From the IMG/VR virus record IMGVR_UViG_3300009502_000201, positions 1-23,986 of that record: a stretch of 23,986 bases of DNA. One strand, given 5' to 3'. This document shows, one piece after another, positions 1 through 6,654 of this stretch (the first letter of the stretch is position 1; each line of letters starts with the position of its first letter). The position numbers and the translations under genes are program-made. This stretch comes from a virus. Under the pieces are notes generated by a model. The model did no database searches. It was not told the DNA's origin and worked only from the letters and a program-made list of their open reading frames with translations.

Positions 1-1158
1 GACACTGCGGACGAGATAGTGGATGCTATAGACGACCATCTGGATGCAGTAGAAAAAGGCGAGAAGCCAGGCAAGAAAAACATTGGACCGAAAGAACCGA
101 AGGGCCCAGAAGGCAAAGGCCCAGCGGGGAAGGAACCGCTCCTTATTGACGGCCAACCGCTTCCTCCAATGGAAGAAGGTGGTGGCATGGGGATGGGCGG
201 AAAGCCAGGCCCGATACCTCTTGCTTCAAGGATTCAGAACAGACTCCAGAGGCGTGCGGATGGCAACTCCGACATGATAGAGCAGATAAAAGCCGATGCA
301 AGTCTCACCCCTGAGCAGAAATGGGCGGAGATAAAGAAACTGCAAGGCCAGGGAGTTGGAACTCCTGCTGTTGCGGGCTACAAGGCAATCTTCACAAAGG
401 TGTCGGATGCCAAGAACCCCAAGATGGTAGACAGGAAGGCCTCCTACTGGTCGGTGCATGAAAGGAGGGCAGATGGTTCCCTCGGCGGGCTTGCAATCAG
501 GGCGACCGTGGAAGATATGTACGGCGAGAAATTCGCCCAGGCATATGAATGGGCTTCTTCAGTACCCTGCGGTAAGGAAATCCTTGCAAACATCGAGGAG
601 AAGGGTATAGAGCAGACCGCACAGGCTATGAACGTGGCCCCAAAGATGGTAAGGTCCGCAAAAGAGAAAATCGATATGCGGTCCTACTACAAAAAGATAT
701 TCCCCGACAAATATGTTTCCGAGCTCGTAAAGGAGCGGAAGAAATCGGCGGAACTCGAAATGAAACTTAAAACAGCGGAAGAGAGGGCGGTAAAGGGTGC
801 AAGGGCTGAAGAAGAACTTGTACTCCGCACGAAGGCCGAGAAATGCCTTAGTATCGTCCAGATGGCGGTTGACAAGGGTGCGATAGATGTAAAAGACTTC
901 GACACCACAGTTGACAGCCTGATGGAGAAGAGTGAAGACGGCGTGCAGGCGTTTGAAGAAGCCATAGCGTCAGTCAGGACGGTTGCCAGGACCGCCTCCA
1001 CAGAGAAGATACCTGCGGACAAGGCGATGGAGAGGATAGCGAGTCTCAGGAAAGGTGCGACACTCAAGACGCCGATAGTGATTCCTCAAACTGAACAGAA
1101 GTTTGAGACGGAACTCGGCAAGATGTTCAAACTACCGCCCAATGCCTCTGCGAGGTAA
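1..1158 (+). CDS. Scaffold-like capsid assembly protein (5' truncated)
   Basis: The frame is open from base 1, so the true start lies outside the window; the GTG at 19 is only an internal candidate. The visible 385 residues begin with a low-complexity Lys/Gly/Pro/Glu stretch (GPKEPKGPEGKGPAGKEP, then a Gly/Met-rich run). A mixed region with a helix-rich middle follows, then a strongly charged segment (about residues 235-290 from the GTG) that looks like a coiled coil, with ELVKERKKSAELEMKLK and EERAVKGARAEEEL. It lies directly upstream of a decoration-like gene and the MCP gene, the usual place of a prohead scaffold or a protease-scaffold fusion. No protease catalytic signature is seen in the visible part. 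The scaffold role is inferred from position, charge and predicted coiled coil; no family was recognised by sequence. Confidence 0.6.
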   Translation, partial: DTADEIVDAIDDHLDAVEKGEKPGKKNIGPKEPKGPEGKGPAGKEPLLIDGQPLPPMEEGGGMGMGGKPGPIPLASRIQNRLQRRADGNSDMIEQIKADASLTPEQKWAEIKKLQGQGVGTPAVAGYKAIFTKVSDAKNPKMVDRKASYWSVHERRADGSLGGLAIRATVEDMYGEKFAQAYEWASSVPCGKEILANIEEKGIEQTAQAMNVAPKMVRSAKEKIDMRSYYKKIFPDKYVSELVKERKKSAELEMKLKTAEERAVKGARAEEELVLRTKAEKCLSIVQMAVDKGAIDVKDFDTTVDSLMEKSEDGVQAFEEAIASVRTVARTASTEKIPADKAMERIASLRKGATLKTPIVIPQTEQKFETELGKMFKLPPNASAR

Positions 1159-1183
1159 TAGGGCGTAAATAGAGCCTTCGAAC

Positions 1184-1223
1184 GGGTGGGAAAGGAGTTT
1201 CTGGAGATTCTCTCGACCCACCC
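1184..1223 (+). other. Stem-loop between scaffold and decoration genes
   Basis: GGGTGGG at 1184-1190 can pair with CCCACCC at 1217-1223 around a 26-base loop. No T-run follows, so it is not a standard intrinsic terminator. It could protect or process the mRNA between two genes needed in different amounts. Its function is unknown. Confidence 0.3.
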
Positions 1224-1260
1224 AGACGAAAGTTCACAAAAAAAGGGGGTGAAAAAAACA

Positions 1261-1761
1261 ATGCTGAAGACACAAGGAATCTTTGAAGGGAACCCAAACG
1301 GCAATTATAAGATACATACTGAAGTCTATACTCTTGTAGGCACTGTTCCAGCGGAAATAATGAGTGCTTCCAATCTTGGACTCCAGAAACCTTATGGCGA
1401 ACAGGTTCTCGGATTCGGGGCAGGAATGATTGCACAGTTGAAAGCTGACAGCGGTGAGACGAAAGTCACCATCTCTGACGGAACGATGCCGTGCGGTATT
1501 TTTGCCGATTCGTTCGTGGACTGCCTGAAGAGCGGTAAGGCGACTTACTATGAATTCTTCGGAGACTATTTCACGGACATCATAGACCCTGCAGGAACGT
1601 ATACTACTGTCGGCACACTGCTCTATGTTGTAGCGTCAGGTGCGGATAAGGGTAAACTTACCACAGTGGTCGCAGGCCTGCCAGTTGGGGTAATCACCCA
1701 ATCACCAGACCTCGTAAACGGCGTGCTTCTGGGCTTTACCTGGAAGCCAGCCATTAACTAA
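1261..1761 (+). CDS. Putative capsid decoration / head stabilisation protein
   Basis: The product is 166 aa. ATG 1261 is chosen because AGGGGGTG lies about 10 bases upstream (1243-1250); the frame is open back to 1186 but has no ribosome-binding site there. The protein is small, rich in Gly, Val and Thr, and looks all-beta, with alternating hydrophobic strands such as ETKVTISDGTMPCGIFADSF and LPVGVITQSP. The pattern of a value being set and then read back (GVLLGFTW at the C-terminus) resembles the small beta-barrel proteins that trim the capsid surface. It sits between the scaffold-like gene and the MCP gene, the usual place for a decoration protein in phages with this gene order. The assignment rests on size, fold impression and position. 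No catalytic motif or membrane segment is visible. Confidence 0.5.
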   Translation: MLKTQGIFEGNPNGNYKIHTEVYTLVGTVPAEIMSASNLGLQKPYGEQVLGFGAGMIAQLKADSGETKVTISDGTMPCGIFADSFVDCLKSGKATYYEFFGDYFTDIIDPAGTYTTVGTLLYVVASGADKGKLTTVVAGLPVGVITQSPDLVNGVLLGFTWKPAIN

Positions 1762-1787
1762 CGTCATCAAAAGGAGGTGACAATCTA

Positions 1788-1961
1788 ATGCCACAAACTC
1801 TTCAAACTGAAACCTTAACTCCTGAACAGAAAGAGTATTTAATTGAAAAAGCTCTTTCGTCAGAAGCGGGGAAACAGGCACTGGCCTCTTCTATGGCGAA
1901 CCCAATCAGGCTAACACTTGATTACCAAGCCATCGGAAGGAAATTGGTCGTGGTAGACCCT
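1788..1961 (+). CDS. Major capsid protein, exon 1 (58 codons)
   Basis: This is the N-terminal part of the MCP, starting at ATG 1788 behind a near-perfect AAGGAGGTGA (1771-1780). The exon ends with codons for VVVDP, and the last base is T1961. Read without splicing, the frame continues into the intron and stops at 2058-2060, giving a 90-aa product whose last 32 residues are intron-encoded. Joining T1961 to T3008 keeps the frame (phase 0) and restores VVDP-LPQGALPVYDRDV. The join gives a 296-aa protein, a reasonable size for an HK97-fold MCP. The helical N-terminus (TPEQKEYLIEKALSSEAGKQ) fits an N-arm or delta region. The splice is inferred from exon continuity plus the ribozyme structure. Confidence 0.85.
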
Positions 1962-3007
1962 TTCAAATTAGGGGCTTATTGCGTTAACGCAGTAAGAAAA
2001 TTTGGCTATATGCTGGAAACTCTCGTTAAGTTGTCGGTAGTGGAGACACTAAAAACCTGACAAATAGAGACAATCAGCAGGGAAGTTGTTGTAAAATTTT
2101 CGGAGGATGAATGAGGGCAGGGGGAATACTAAATAAAGAAACACTGAAGATGGAATACGAAAACAACCTCAAAACGGCTGAACAAATTGCTGTTGCATAT
2201 GGGTCTAATAAAAAATCCGTGTTGAGGTTGATGAAAAAGTATTCCATTAAGCCCGTTCATACTCAGAGGAAATTTTTAGGTATCCAGAGCGTTGAGTTAA
2301 CCGATTTACAGAAGCAGGTTATATTTGGAACGGTTATGGGTGATGGATGCTTGGCGTTGCACGGCAGGGAAGCGAGGTTGATGATTGGGCAGTGTTTAGC
2401 CCAATATGAATACGTCGCCTGGAAGAGAGGCATCCTGCGGAGCGTAACACACCAAGACATCTATATCAAGAAAGACAAGCAGGGCCATTCTACTGCGAGT
2501 TTTTCGACATTAGTTCACCCAGGGTTAACCGAGATTTATAACTTGTTTTACACCCACAAGGTGAAGACGGTTACCAAGGCGGTCCTGGAAAACTTAACAC
2601 CAGTTAGTGTTGCAGTTTGGTATATGGACGACGGTAGTTGTGACAGGAAGACATCGAGATTGTGGACTTGTTCTTTCAGTGTGCAGGAGAATGAACTTAT
2701 AGCCGAGTGGTTTGCCAGTAAATATGGGATAGTGTGCGATGTTCGCACTTCCGTGATGGGGCGAAACCATAAAGAGTATTGCTATATCTCATTCGACACC
2801 GAGAACACTGAAAAGTTGCACTCCCTCGTCTCCTCATACCTACTGCCTTCTATGCAATATAAACTGGGTGACAACAACCCCTCAACGACTATACGCCGAA
2901 TATGTGAGCAATCGCATAATGATATAGTCTGTTCTGCACGGGAACGTGCAGAGCGGGGCAGAAATGACCTCGCCTTCAGCCGTAATTAGGTTGATGTAAC
3001 AACTAAG
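1962..3007 (+). ncRNA. Group I self-splicing intron interrupting the MCP gene
   Basis: The intron is 1046 nt. The 5' exon ends in U1961 and the intron ends in G3007, the two hallmark bases of group I splicing. Helices assignable by eye: P1, CCCU 1958-1961 with the guide GGGG 1971-1974 (U·G at the splice site); P2, 1975-1983 with 1988-1996, loop TTAA; P3, 2001-2006 (UUUGGC) with 2895-2900 (GCCGAA); P4, GCUG 2012-2015 with CAGC 2075-2078; P5, UCUC 2021-2024 with GAGA 2067-2070; P6, GGG 2080-2082 with CCC just before the R element. P7 is GACUA 2887-2891 with UAGUC 2925-2929. P8 is 2901-2907 with 2912-2918, capped by GCAA. A P9-type hairpin is 2933-2940 with 2945-2952, capped by GGAA. The GNRA loops and the P, Q, R and S-like segments fit the family. 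No extra P7.1/P7.2 helices separate P7 from P3. The endonuclease ORF starts within the P6 loop. Confidence 0.9.
2111..2989 (+). CDS. LAGLIDADG homing endonuclease inside the MCP intron
   Basis: The product is 292 aa. ATG 2111 follows CGGAGG (2101-2106) closely. Residues about 22-45 look like a DNA-binding helix-turn-helix (TAEQIAVAYGSNKKSVLRLM). The first LAGLIDADG helix is at 70-81 (IFGTVMGDGCL, acidic D78). The second is at about 165-176 (VAVWYMDDGS, D173/D174). Two motifs in one chain indicate a monomeric enzyme. Known members cut the intronless allele at the insertion site and so spread the intron; the inferred target is the MCP sequence around the VVDP|LPQGA codons. The last 35 or so residues (from NPSTTIRR onward) are encoded by bases that also form P7, P3, P8 and P9 of the ribozyme, so they are probably constrained by RNA rather than protein function. 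The frame stops at 2987-2989, just before the 3' splice site. Confidence 0.9.
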   Translation: MRAGGILNKETLKMEYENNLKTAEQIAVAYGSNKKSVLRLMKKYSIKPVHTQRKFLGIQSVELTDLQKQVIFGTVMGDGCLALHGREARLMIGQCLAQYEYVAWKRGILRSVTHQDIYIKKDKQGHSTASFSTLVHPGLTEIYNLFYTHKVKTVTKAVLENLTPVSVAVWYMDDGSCDRKTSRLWTCSFSVQENELIAEWFASKYGIVCDVRTSVMGRNHKEYCYISFDTENTEKLHSLVSSYLLPSMQYKLGDNNPSTTIRRICEQSHNDIVCSARERAERGRNDLAFSRN

Positions 3008-3724
3008 TTACCACAGGGTGCTCTTCCCGTGTACGACAGGGATGTTAAGATACCTGCAATAGTCGTCGGCAAGCGTGGAGGTGCTCCAGACTCCATCGTC
3101 GAGGGCGAAAGGTTTACTGTCGGGACGTGGGAGCTTCTTTCCTACCCGCAGGTGCGGTTCTCTCAGATAAAGGAAAGACGGTTTAATCTGATTGACCGTG
3201 CACAACAGAGGGCGAAACTCGACCTTATGGCGGAAGAAGATAAGAACATTTTCAACGCCGTGGACGTGTCGTCTACTGTCGTGAATCCGATTACCAACGT
3301 CGCAAACGCTCTTACCAGGGATGCGATGGTCACGGCTCTGGCTGAGGTCGGCAAGTGGGACCTCGTTCCGCAGAAGTTCGTAATGAACTACTCGGAATAT
3401 GCTGATATCATGAAATTCGGCAGAGACCAGTTCGACCCAGTAACTCAAAGGGAACTCCTGCAGACAGGACTTGTCGGGCATCTTTGGACGCTTGACATTC
3501 TCGTCAGCAAGATGGTTCCGAGAGGGACTGTGTACGTTCTTGCGGAACCCGAATTCGTCGGTGTTATGCCTATCAGGCAGGACATCAACGTCATTCCCGC
3601 AGACAAACCCGAGAGGCTTCGCCTCGGCTGGGTAGTCTACGAGGAAGTCGGCGTAGCAATCGTCAACCCGAGGGCGATAGCCAAGATAGCAGTATCTGGC
3701 AAAACACCGTTTACTCCTTGGTAA
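3008..3724 (+). CDS. Major capsid protein, exon 2 (C-terminal 238 aa)
   Basis: The frame opens after the endonuclease stop (2987-2989), and after splicing it is read from TTA 3008 as LPQGALPVYDRDV. Without splicing, only an internal GTG at 3029 could start it, with no convincing ribosome-binding site. The sequence is typical of an MCP family of contractile-tailed phages: a KRGGAPDSIVEGE segment, then RRFNLIDRAQQRAKLDLMAEE (a spine-helix-like stretch), then DIMKFGRDQFDPVTQRELLQTG and a closing VYEEVGVAIVNPRAI strand. In the mature virion hundreds of copies would form the icosahedral shell. Expression must depend on intron splicing, so capsid yield is tied to the ribozyme. MCP identity rests on position and recognised family pattern. 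Confidence 0.88.
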   Translation, partial: LPQGALPVYDRDVKIPAIVVGKRGGAPDSIVEGERFTVGTWELLSYPQVRFSQIKERRFNLIDRAQQRAKLDLMAEEDKNIFNAVDVSSTVVNPITNVANALTRDAMVTALAEVGKWDLVPQKFVMNYSEYADIMKFGRDQFDPVTQRELLQTGLVGHLWTLDILVSKMVPRGTVYVLAEPEFVGVMPIRQDINVIPADKPERLRLGWVVYEEVGVAIVNPRAIAKIAVSGKTPFTPW

Positions 3725-3769
3725 TCTAAGGATAAGCTGGTGGTTGGGGATTCAAATCGCAATCATATT

Positions 3770-3803
3770 GGTGGCCAGGGCGGGGGTTATTCCCCGCCCC
3801 ACC
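3770..3803 (+). other. GC-rich hairpin downstream of the MCP gene
   Basis: GGCGGGG 3779-3785 pairs with CCCCGCC 3792-3798 around a 6-base loop. Outer GGTGG (3770-3774) and CCACC bases near 3799-3803 can extend it. The bases after it are A-rich, not T-rich, so it is not a standard intrinsic terminator. A stable 3' hairpin could protect the abundant capsid mRNA or reduce read-through into the next gene. The rest of the 3725-3857 gap shows only the ribosome-binding site of the next gene. Confidence 0.55.
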
Positions 3804-3857
3804 ACCGATAAAATAAAAAATCATATAAAAAAAGACATTAAGAACCGAGGAGGAGTT

Positions 3858-4295
3858 ATGGAAGACAAAATCTACACGAAGGTAAAGAATATCAGCGGGG
3901 GCAACGTAGTAATCAGCACGCTCACGGGGTTCGTCATCACGAAGGACCAACAGATAGACCTCTCATCCAGTTTCAAAAAATCAGTGTTGGATGACGCATC
4001 GGGCGAAATTAAGGCTCTTATTAACGCCAAGTTGCTTGAAGACTTGGGTGATGGAGCCGATATCCGTGCCAATATCCCAGCGACAGACGGCATGATAACC
4101 AAGGAAGAACTGGAAAAGAAAAAGAGAGAGGCCAAGATAAGAGACATTCAAGGCTCTTCCAATGTCACGGCACTGGAAGATTACGCAAAAGATACCGACC
4201 CAGAGGTCGTCAAGGTTGCGAAAGCAAGGCTTGTCGAGCTCTTCGGCGATGATGAATCTGAATCAGGGTCAACAGTCGGCATAGGGTTGCAGTAA
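3858..4295 (+). CDS. Small acidic virion-region protein of unknown function
   Basis: The product is 145 aa. ATG 3858 has GAGGAGGAG immediately upstream and is preferred over in-frame non-ATG starts back to 3744. The N-terminal 60 residues look beta-rich (YTKVKNISGGNVVISTLTGF). A charged helix follows (ITKEELEKKKREAKIRD), then a helical segment, ALEDYAKDTDPEVVKVAKARL, that resembles HEAT-like or small helical repeats. The tail is acidic (FGDDESESGS). Its place between the MCP gene and the neck genes suggests a head-associated or assembly protein. I do not recognise the family. Confidence 0.7.
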   Translation: MEDKIYTKVKNISGGNVVISTLTGFVITKDQQIDLSSSFKKSVLDDASGEIKALINAKLLEDLGDGADIRANIPATDGMITKEELEKKKREAKIRDIQGSSNVTALEDYAKDTDPEVVKVAKARLVELFGDDESESGSTVGIGLQ

Positions 4296-4300
4296 AGCAG

Positions 4301-4357
4301 GAGGATGATAGGTGCCAGAGGAAATCTCTCTGGTCACCCCCTGGCATCCCTATCCTC
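4301..4357 (+). other. Imperfect inverted repeat overlapping a small ORF
   Basis: TGCCAG 4313-4318 pairs with CTGGCA 4341-4346, and GATAGG-like flanks (4307-4312) pair with CCTATC-like bases (4348-4354) across small bulges. A competing inner stem is CCAGAG 4315-4320 with CTCTGG 4327-4332. No T-run follows. The structure covers the start of the small ORF at 4312 and could hide or expose its initiation region. Confidence 0.4.
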
Positions 4358-4386
4358 TTCTTGGGCCCTACATAAAGGGGGAGTAA
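4312..4386 (+). CDS. Candidate 24-aa small protein, coupled to the next gene
   Basis: A GTG at 4312 follows a perfect AGGAGG (4299-4304) with a 7-base spacer. The frame encodes 24 residues (MPEEISLVTPWHPYPLLGPY followed by IKGE) and ends with TAA at 4384-4386, directly abutting the ATG of the next gene (TAAATG). The peptide is Pro- and aromatic-rich, with no clear membrane segment. It may be a real micro-protein or a leader ORF that couples translation into the 497-aa gene. The overlapping inverted repeat leaves a purely RNA role possible. Confidence 0.4.
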   Translation: MPEEISLVTPWHPYPLLGPYIKGE

Positions 4387-5880
4387 ATGACTTACCCAGC
4401 TAATTACGATGTTTTCACCACAAAGGTGAACATTGGACAAGCCATAGGCAACGAACCGCACACGATACCAGCCTCAAGCCCGTATCAGGTCACGCTGTTA
4501 CATTTAGCGAACACCAGTTCGATTGTCATTACTGGGACCATTCAACCCACCTACACCGAGGTAACTACTACCCCAGGCTTGCATCAATTCCTTGTCGATT
4601 ATTCTACTGGCGAGATAACTTTTAACGCTGGGGATATGAATGACACGTTGGCTATTAGTTATACGTGCGTCGGCGACTATGCGTCGGCTGACAACGTAAA
4701 TGCCCTTCAGGCGACCGCAGTCAACAACATAGAGCATACGCTTGGGCTCAATCCGCAGGGCTCCAAGGCTTCGCTGGTTGAGAGGCTTGGGATAGCACTT
4801 AATGACGATGGCACCATAAAAAGCAATTGGCTACTCAATATTAAGAAAAATAGTTCTTTAATCGTGTCTTCGGCCAAGGCAATAAACTTTGGCACTGGCA
4901 TCACTGTTGCGGATGCTGGCTCTGGTGTAGCGAATGTGAGCATGGCTACTGATGAGTGGCCGTTATTGTCAGATACTGGTGTTGGTGTTGCACAGGGAGG
5001 GGTCCCAAATCCGAACCTTGTTTTCAATAATTTGGGAACTGGATATAGCCAAGGAGACGTTTTGACGGTGGATGGCGGTAACAGAGATTGTATTATTACT
5101 GTTGCTGTGGATGGGAGTGGTTCTATTACTGCTTTCTACACGATGACTCATCCTGGTAGCGGGTATCTGTCGAATGTTTCATACCCGCTGACTGGTGGCA
5201 CTGGACACAACGCCTCTGGTTGGGTATATGCAATGCAATACCCAACCATCTCCATATCGCACGACGTTACTGGTATAGTCAGGGAGGGAGACAAGATAAA
5301 ATATACTGACAACGGGAGCGTGAAATACGCATACATACTTGCTGTCAGTTTTGCATCGTCAACGACCACCATAACATTGTCGAACAGTTTGGACTATGCT
5401 TTTTCTGCAAGTCCAGTAGCAATAACAAATATCTGCTACTCGAAAGTTGCGACACCGCAGGGCTTCCCAGATTGGTTTAATGCCCTGCCTCCGCAGTGGT
5501 TTGGGCTTACAAGTGCCACTCCGTCGTCAACGTTTAACAGGTTTAGGATAGACGGTGGTATATGCAGGATACTGGCACTGATTAGTGCGACCAAGTCTGG
5601 GGCTGATAATCTCGTTGGGTTTTCCATTGGGACACCAGACAGGCGACAATTTTTCACATCGTTCCCGCCAGTAGACCTGGGGGCATCGTTCTCTAACCAT
5701 ACATTTTCGGTTGGCGATGGTTACGTGGGGCCCAGCCCAGACATTTGCTTGTCTGGGTTTTACAGGGAGACTGTCGACTCTTATGTGATTGGCGGAAAGA
5801 TGTATTTGTATCGTAACGATTCATGGGCAGATAATGACCCAATTGTTGCTTTAACTTGCAATCTTACATACCCGATATAA
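4387..5880 (+). CDS. Putative virion fibre / head-decoration protein
   Basis: The product is 497 aa. ATG 4387 has AAAGGGGG upstream and abuts the preceding stop. Residues about 40-105 form a beta module (LVDYSTGEITFNAGDM, then LAISYTCVGDY) often seen at the N-termini of phage appendage proteins. A short helical link follows (ADNVNALQATAVNNIEHTLG). Residues about 215-285 carry a Gly-rich GTGYSQGDVLTV...GSGYLSNV pattern typical of trimeric phage fibre shafts. The C-terminal third is Ser/Thr/Gly-rich and looks like a beta-sandwich receptor- or surface-binding domain. It lies between head and neck genes rather than at the baseplate end, so a head fibre or whisker-type appendage is the best guess. 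Exact function is unknown. Confidence 0.6.
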   Translation: MTYPANYDVFTTKVNIGQAIGNEPHTIPASSPYQVTLLHLANTSSIVITGTIQPTYTEVTTTPGLHQFLVDYSTGEITFNAGDMNDTLAISYTCVGDYASADNVNALQATAVNNIEHTLGLNPQGSKASLVERLGIALNDDGTIKSNWLLNIKKNSSLIVSSAKAINFGTGITVADAGSGVANVSMATDEWPLLSDTGVGVAQGGVPNPNLVFNNLGTGYSQGDVLTVDGGNRDCIITVAVDGSGSITAFYTMTHPGSGYLSNVSYPLTGGTGHNASGWVYAMQYPTISISHDVTGIVREGDKIKYTDNGSVKYAYILAVSFASSTTTITLSNSLDYAFSASPVAITNICYSKVATPQGFPDWFNALPPQWFGLTSATPSSTFNRFRIDGGICRILALISATKSGADNLVGFSIGTPDRRQFFTSFPPVDLGASFSNHTFSVGDGYVGPSPDICLSGFYRETVDSYVIGGKMYLYRNDSWADNDPIVALTCNLTYPI

Positions 5881-5961
5881 AGGAGATTTTGGAAAACATA
5901 ACACATAGACAATAGGCACCCTACAGTAAGGCCTAATAATATAATATACTAAGGAGTAGGT

Positions 5962-6654
5962 ATGACGGTAAGAGATATCAGGGTGGTCGCACGTGACACC
6001 CAATTATCCATAGGATACAACCAGCAAACTGGTGTATGGAATGTTGACATTCCGACTCAGGCGGACGACAGTTATGTCGTGTCCGAAGAGGCGATAGATT
6101 ATGTTAACAACTTGCTTATTACCATCACGATGGTCTCGGTGGCAATGGGCAAGATTGTTAAAGTTGTCTGCACGGACAAGAACTCCCTCCCGATACCTGG
6201 CGTCCAGGTCACTCCTTATTACAGGAACGGTTCCAATGGTTCTAATAATGGTCTTGCCGATGCCCAGGAGACTGGTGCCGACGGGATTGCATACCTATAC
6301 CTTCAATCGGGTTCCTATAACCTGAAGTTTTTCAATACCAATTACTACACCCATTTTATCAACAACTACCAAGTCCACAGTGGCCTTACCGCTCCGTATG
6401 AGAATGCAGGTGGGACCATTGTTAACAGCCACGTGGTTAAGAACAACCTAAATGCACCTGTAGTCGGGGCGTTTGTGAAGTTCTTTGAGGTAGGGCAGGA
6501 CCCGCTTGTTGCGTTGGTGGCCAACAAGGTGACCGACTCCAGCGGAGTATGGTCGGCTACGTTAAAAAACTTTGATACGACCACATACATAGTGACGTTT
6601 GAGAAGCCAGGACTGGAAGGGCAGAAGTTCCAGGTGGGAGGCGTCAATGCCTGA
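5962..6654 (+). CDS. Virion protein with two Ig-like (carboxypeptidase-regulatory-like) domains
   Basis: The product is 230 aa. ATG 5962 follows AAGGAG at 5951-5956. The N-terminal 65 residues include an adaptor-like segment and a hydrophobic helix (about 46-64, VNNLLITITMVSVAMGK). Two beta-sandwich repeats follow. The first (about 65-120) has PIPGVQVTPY, then GADGIAYLYL and GSYNLKFF. The second (about 150-225) has APVVGAFVKFF, then DSSGVWSATL and TTYIVTFEKPG. This 'modify, specify by polymer, T/DxxG' layout is that of CarboxypepD_reg/SpaA-like folds. In phages such domains sit on the virion surface and may bind host or environmental glycans. Its last 8 bases overlap the next gene, suggesting coupling. 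Neck or collar decoration is inferred from context. Confidence 0.6.
   Translation: MTVRDIRVVARDTQLSIGYNQQTGVWNVDIPTQADDSYVVSEEAIDYVNNLLITITMVSVAMGKIVKVVCTDKNSLPIPGVQVTPYYRNGSNGSNNGLADAQETGADGIAYLYLQSGSYNLKFFNTNYYTHFINNYQVHSGLTAPYENAGGTIVNSHVVKNNLNAPVVGAFVKFFEVGQDPLVALVANKVTDSSGVWSATLKNFDTTTYIVTFEKPGLEGQKFQVGGVNA

Noticed and set aside
1186-1260. Extended N-terminus of the decoration-like protein from GTG 1186
   Set aside because: It has no ribosome-binding site and overlaps a stem-loop; ATG 1261 has a strong site at the right distance.
1788-2060. Independent 90-aa protein, or a truncated capsid pseudogene
   Set aside because: The frame up to 1961 joins perfectly with 3008 onward, and the bases after 1961 form group I intron helices.
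3731-3774. tRNA-like T-arm phrase (GGGGATTCAAATCG) with a following GGTGGCCA
   Set aside because: The T-stem bases do not pair and no acceptor, D or anticodon arm can be formed.
3740-3811. GTG-started 23-aa ORF after the capsid gene
   Set aside because: It has a weak AAGGA site, and its coding bases are mostly the two arms of the GC hairpin. The peptide is Gly/His-rich and unconvincing, and there is no coupling to a neighbour.
5940-5945. Perfect TATAAT as a promoter -10 box
   Set aside because: No -35 hexamer lies at 16-18 bases upstream, and transcription would begin inside the ribosome-binding site. The region is simply AT-rich.
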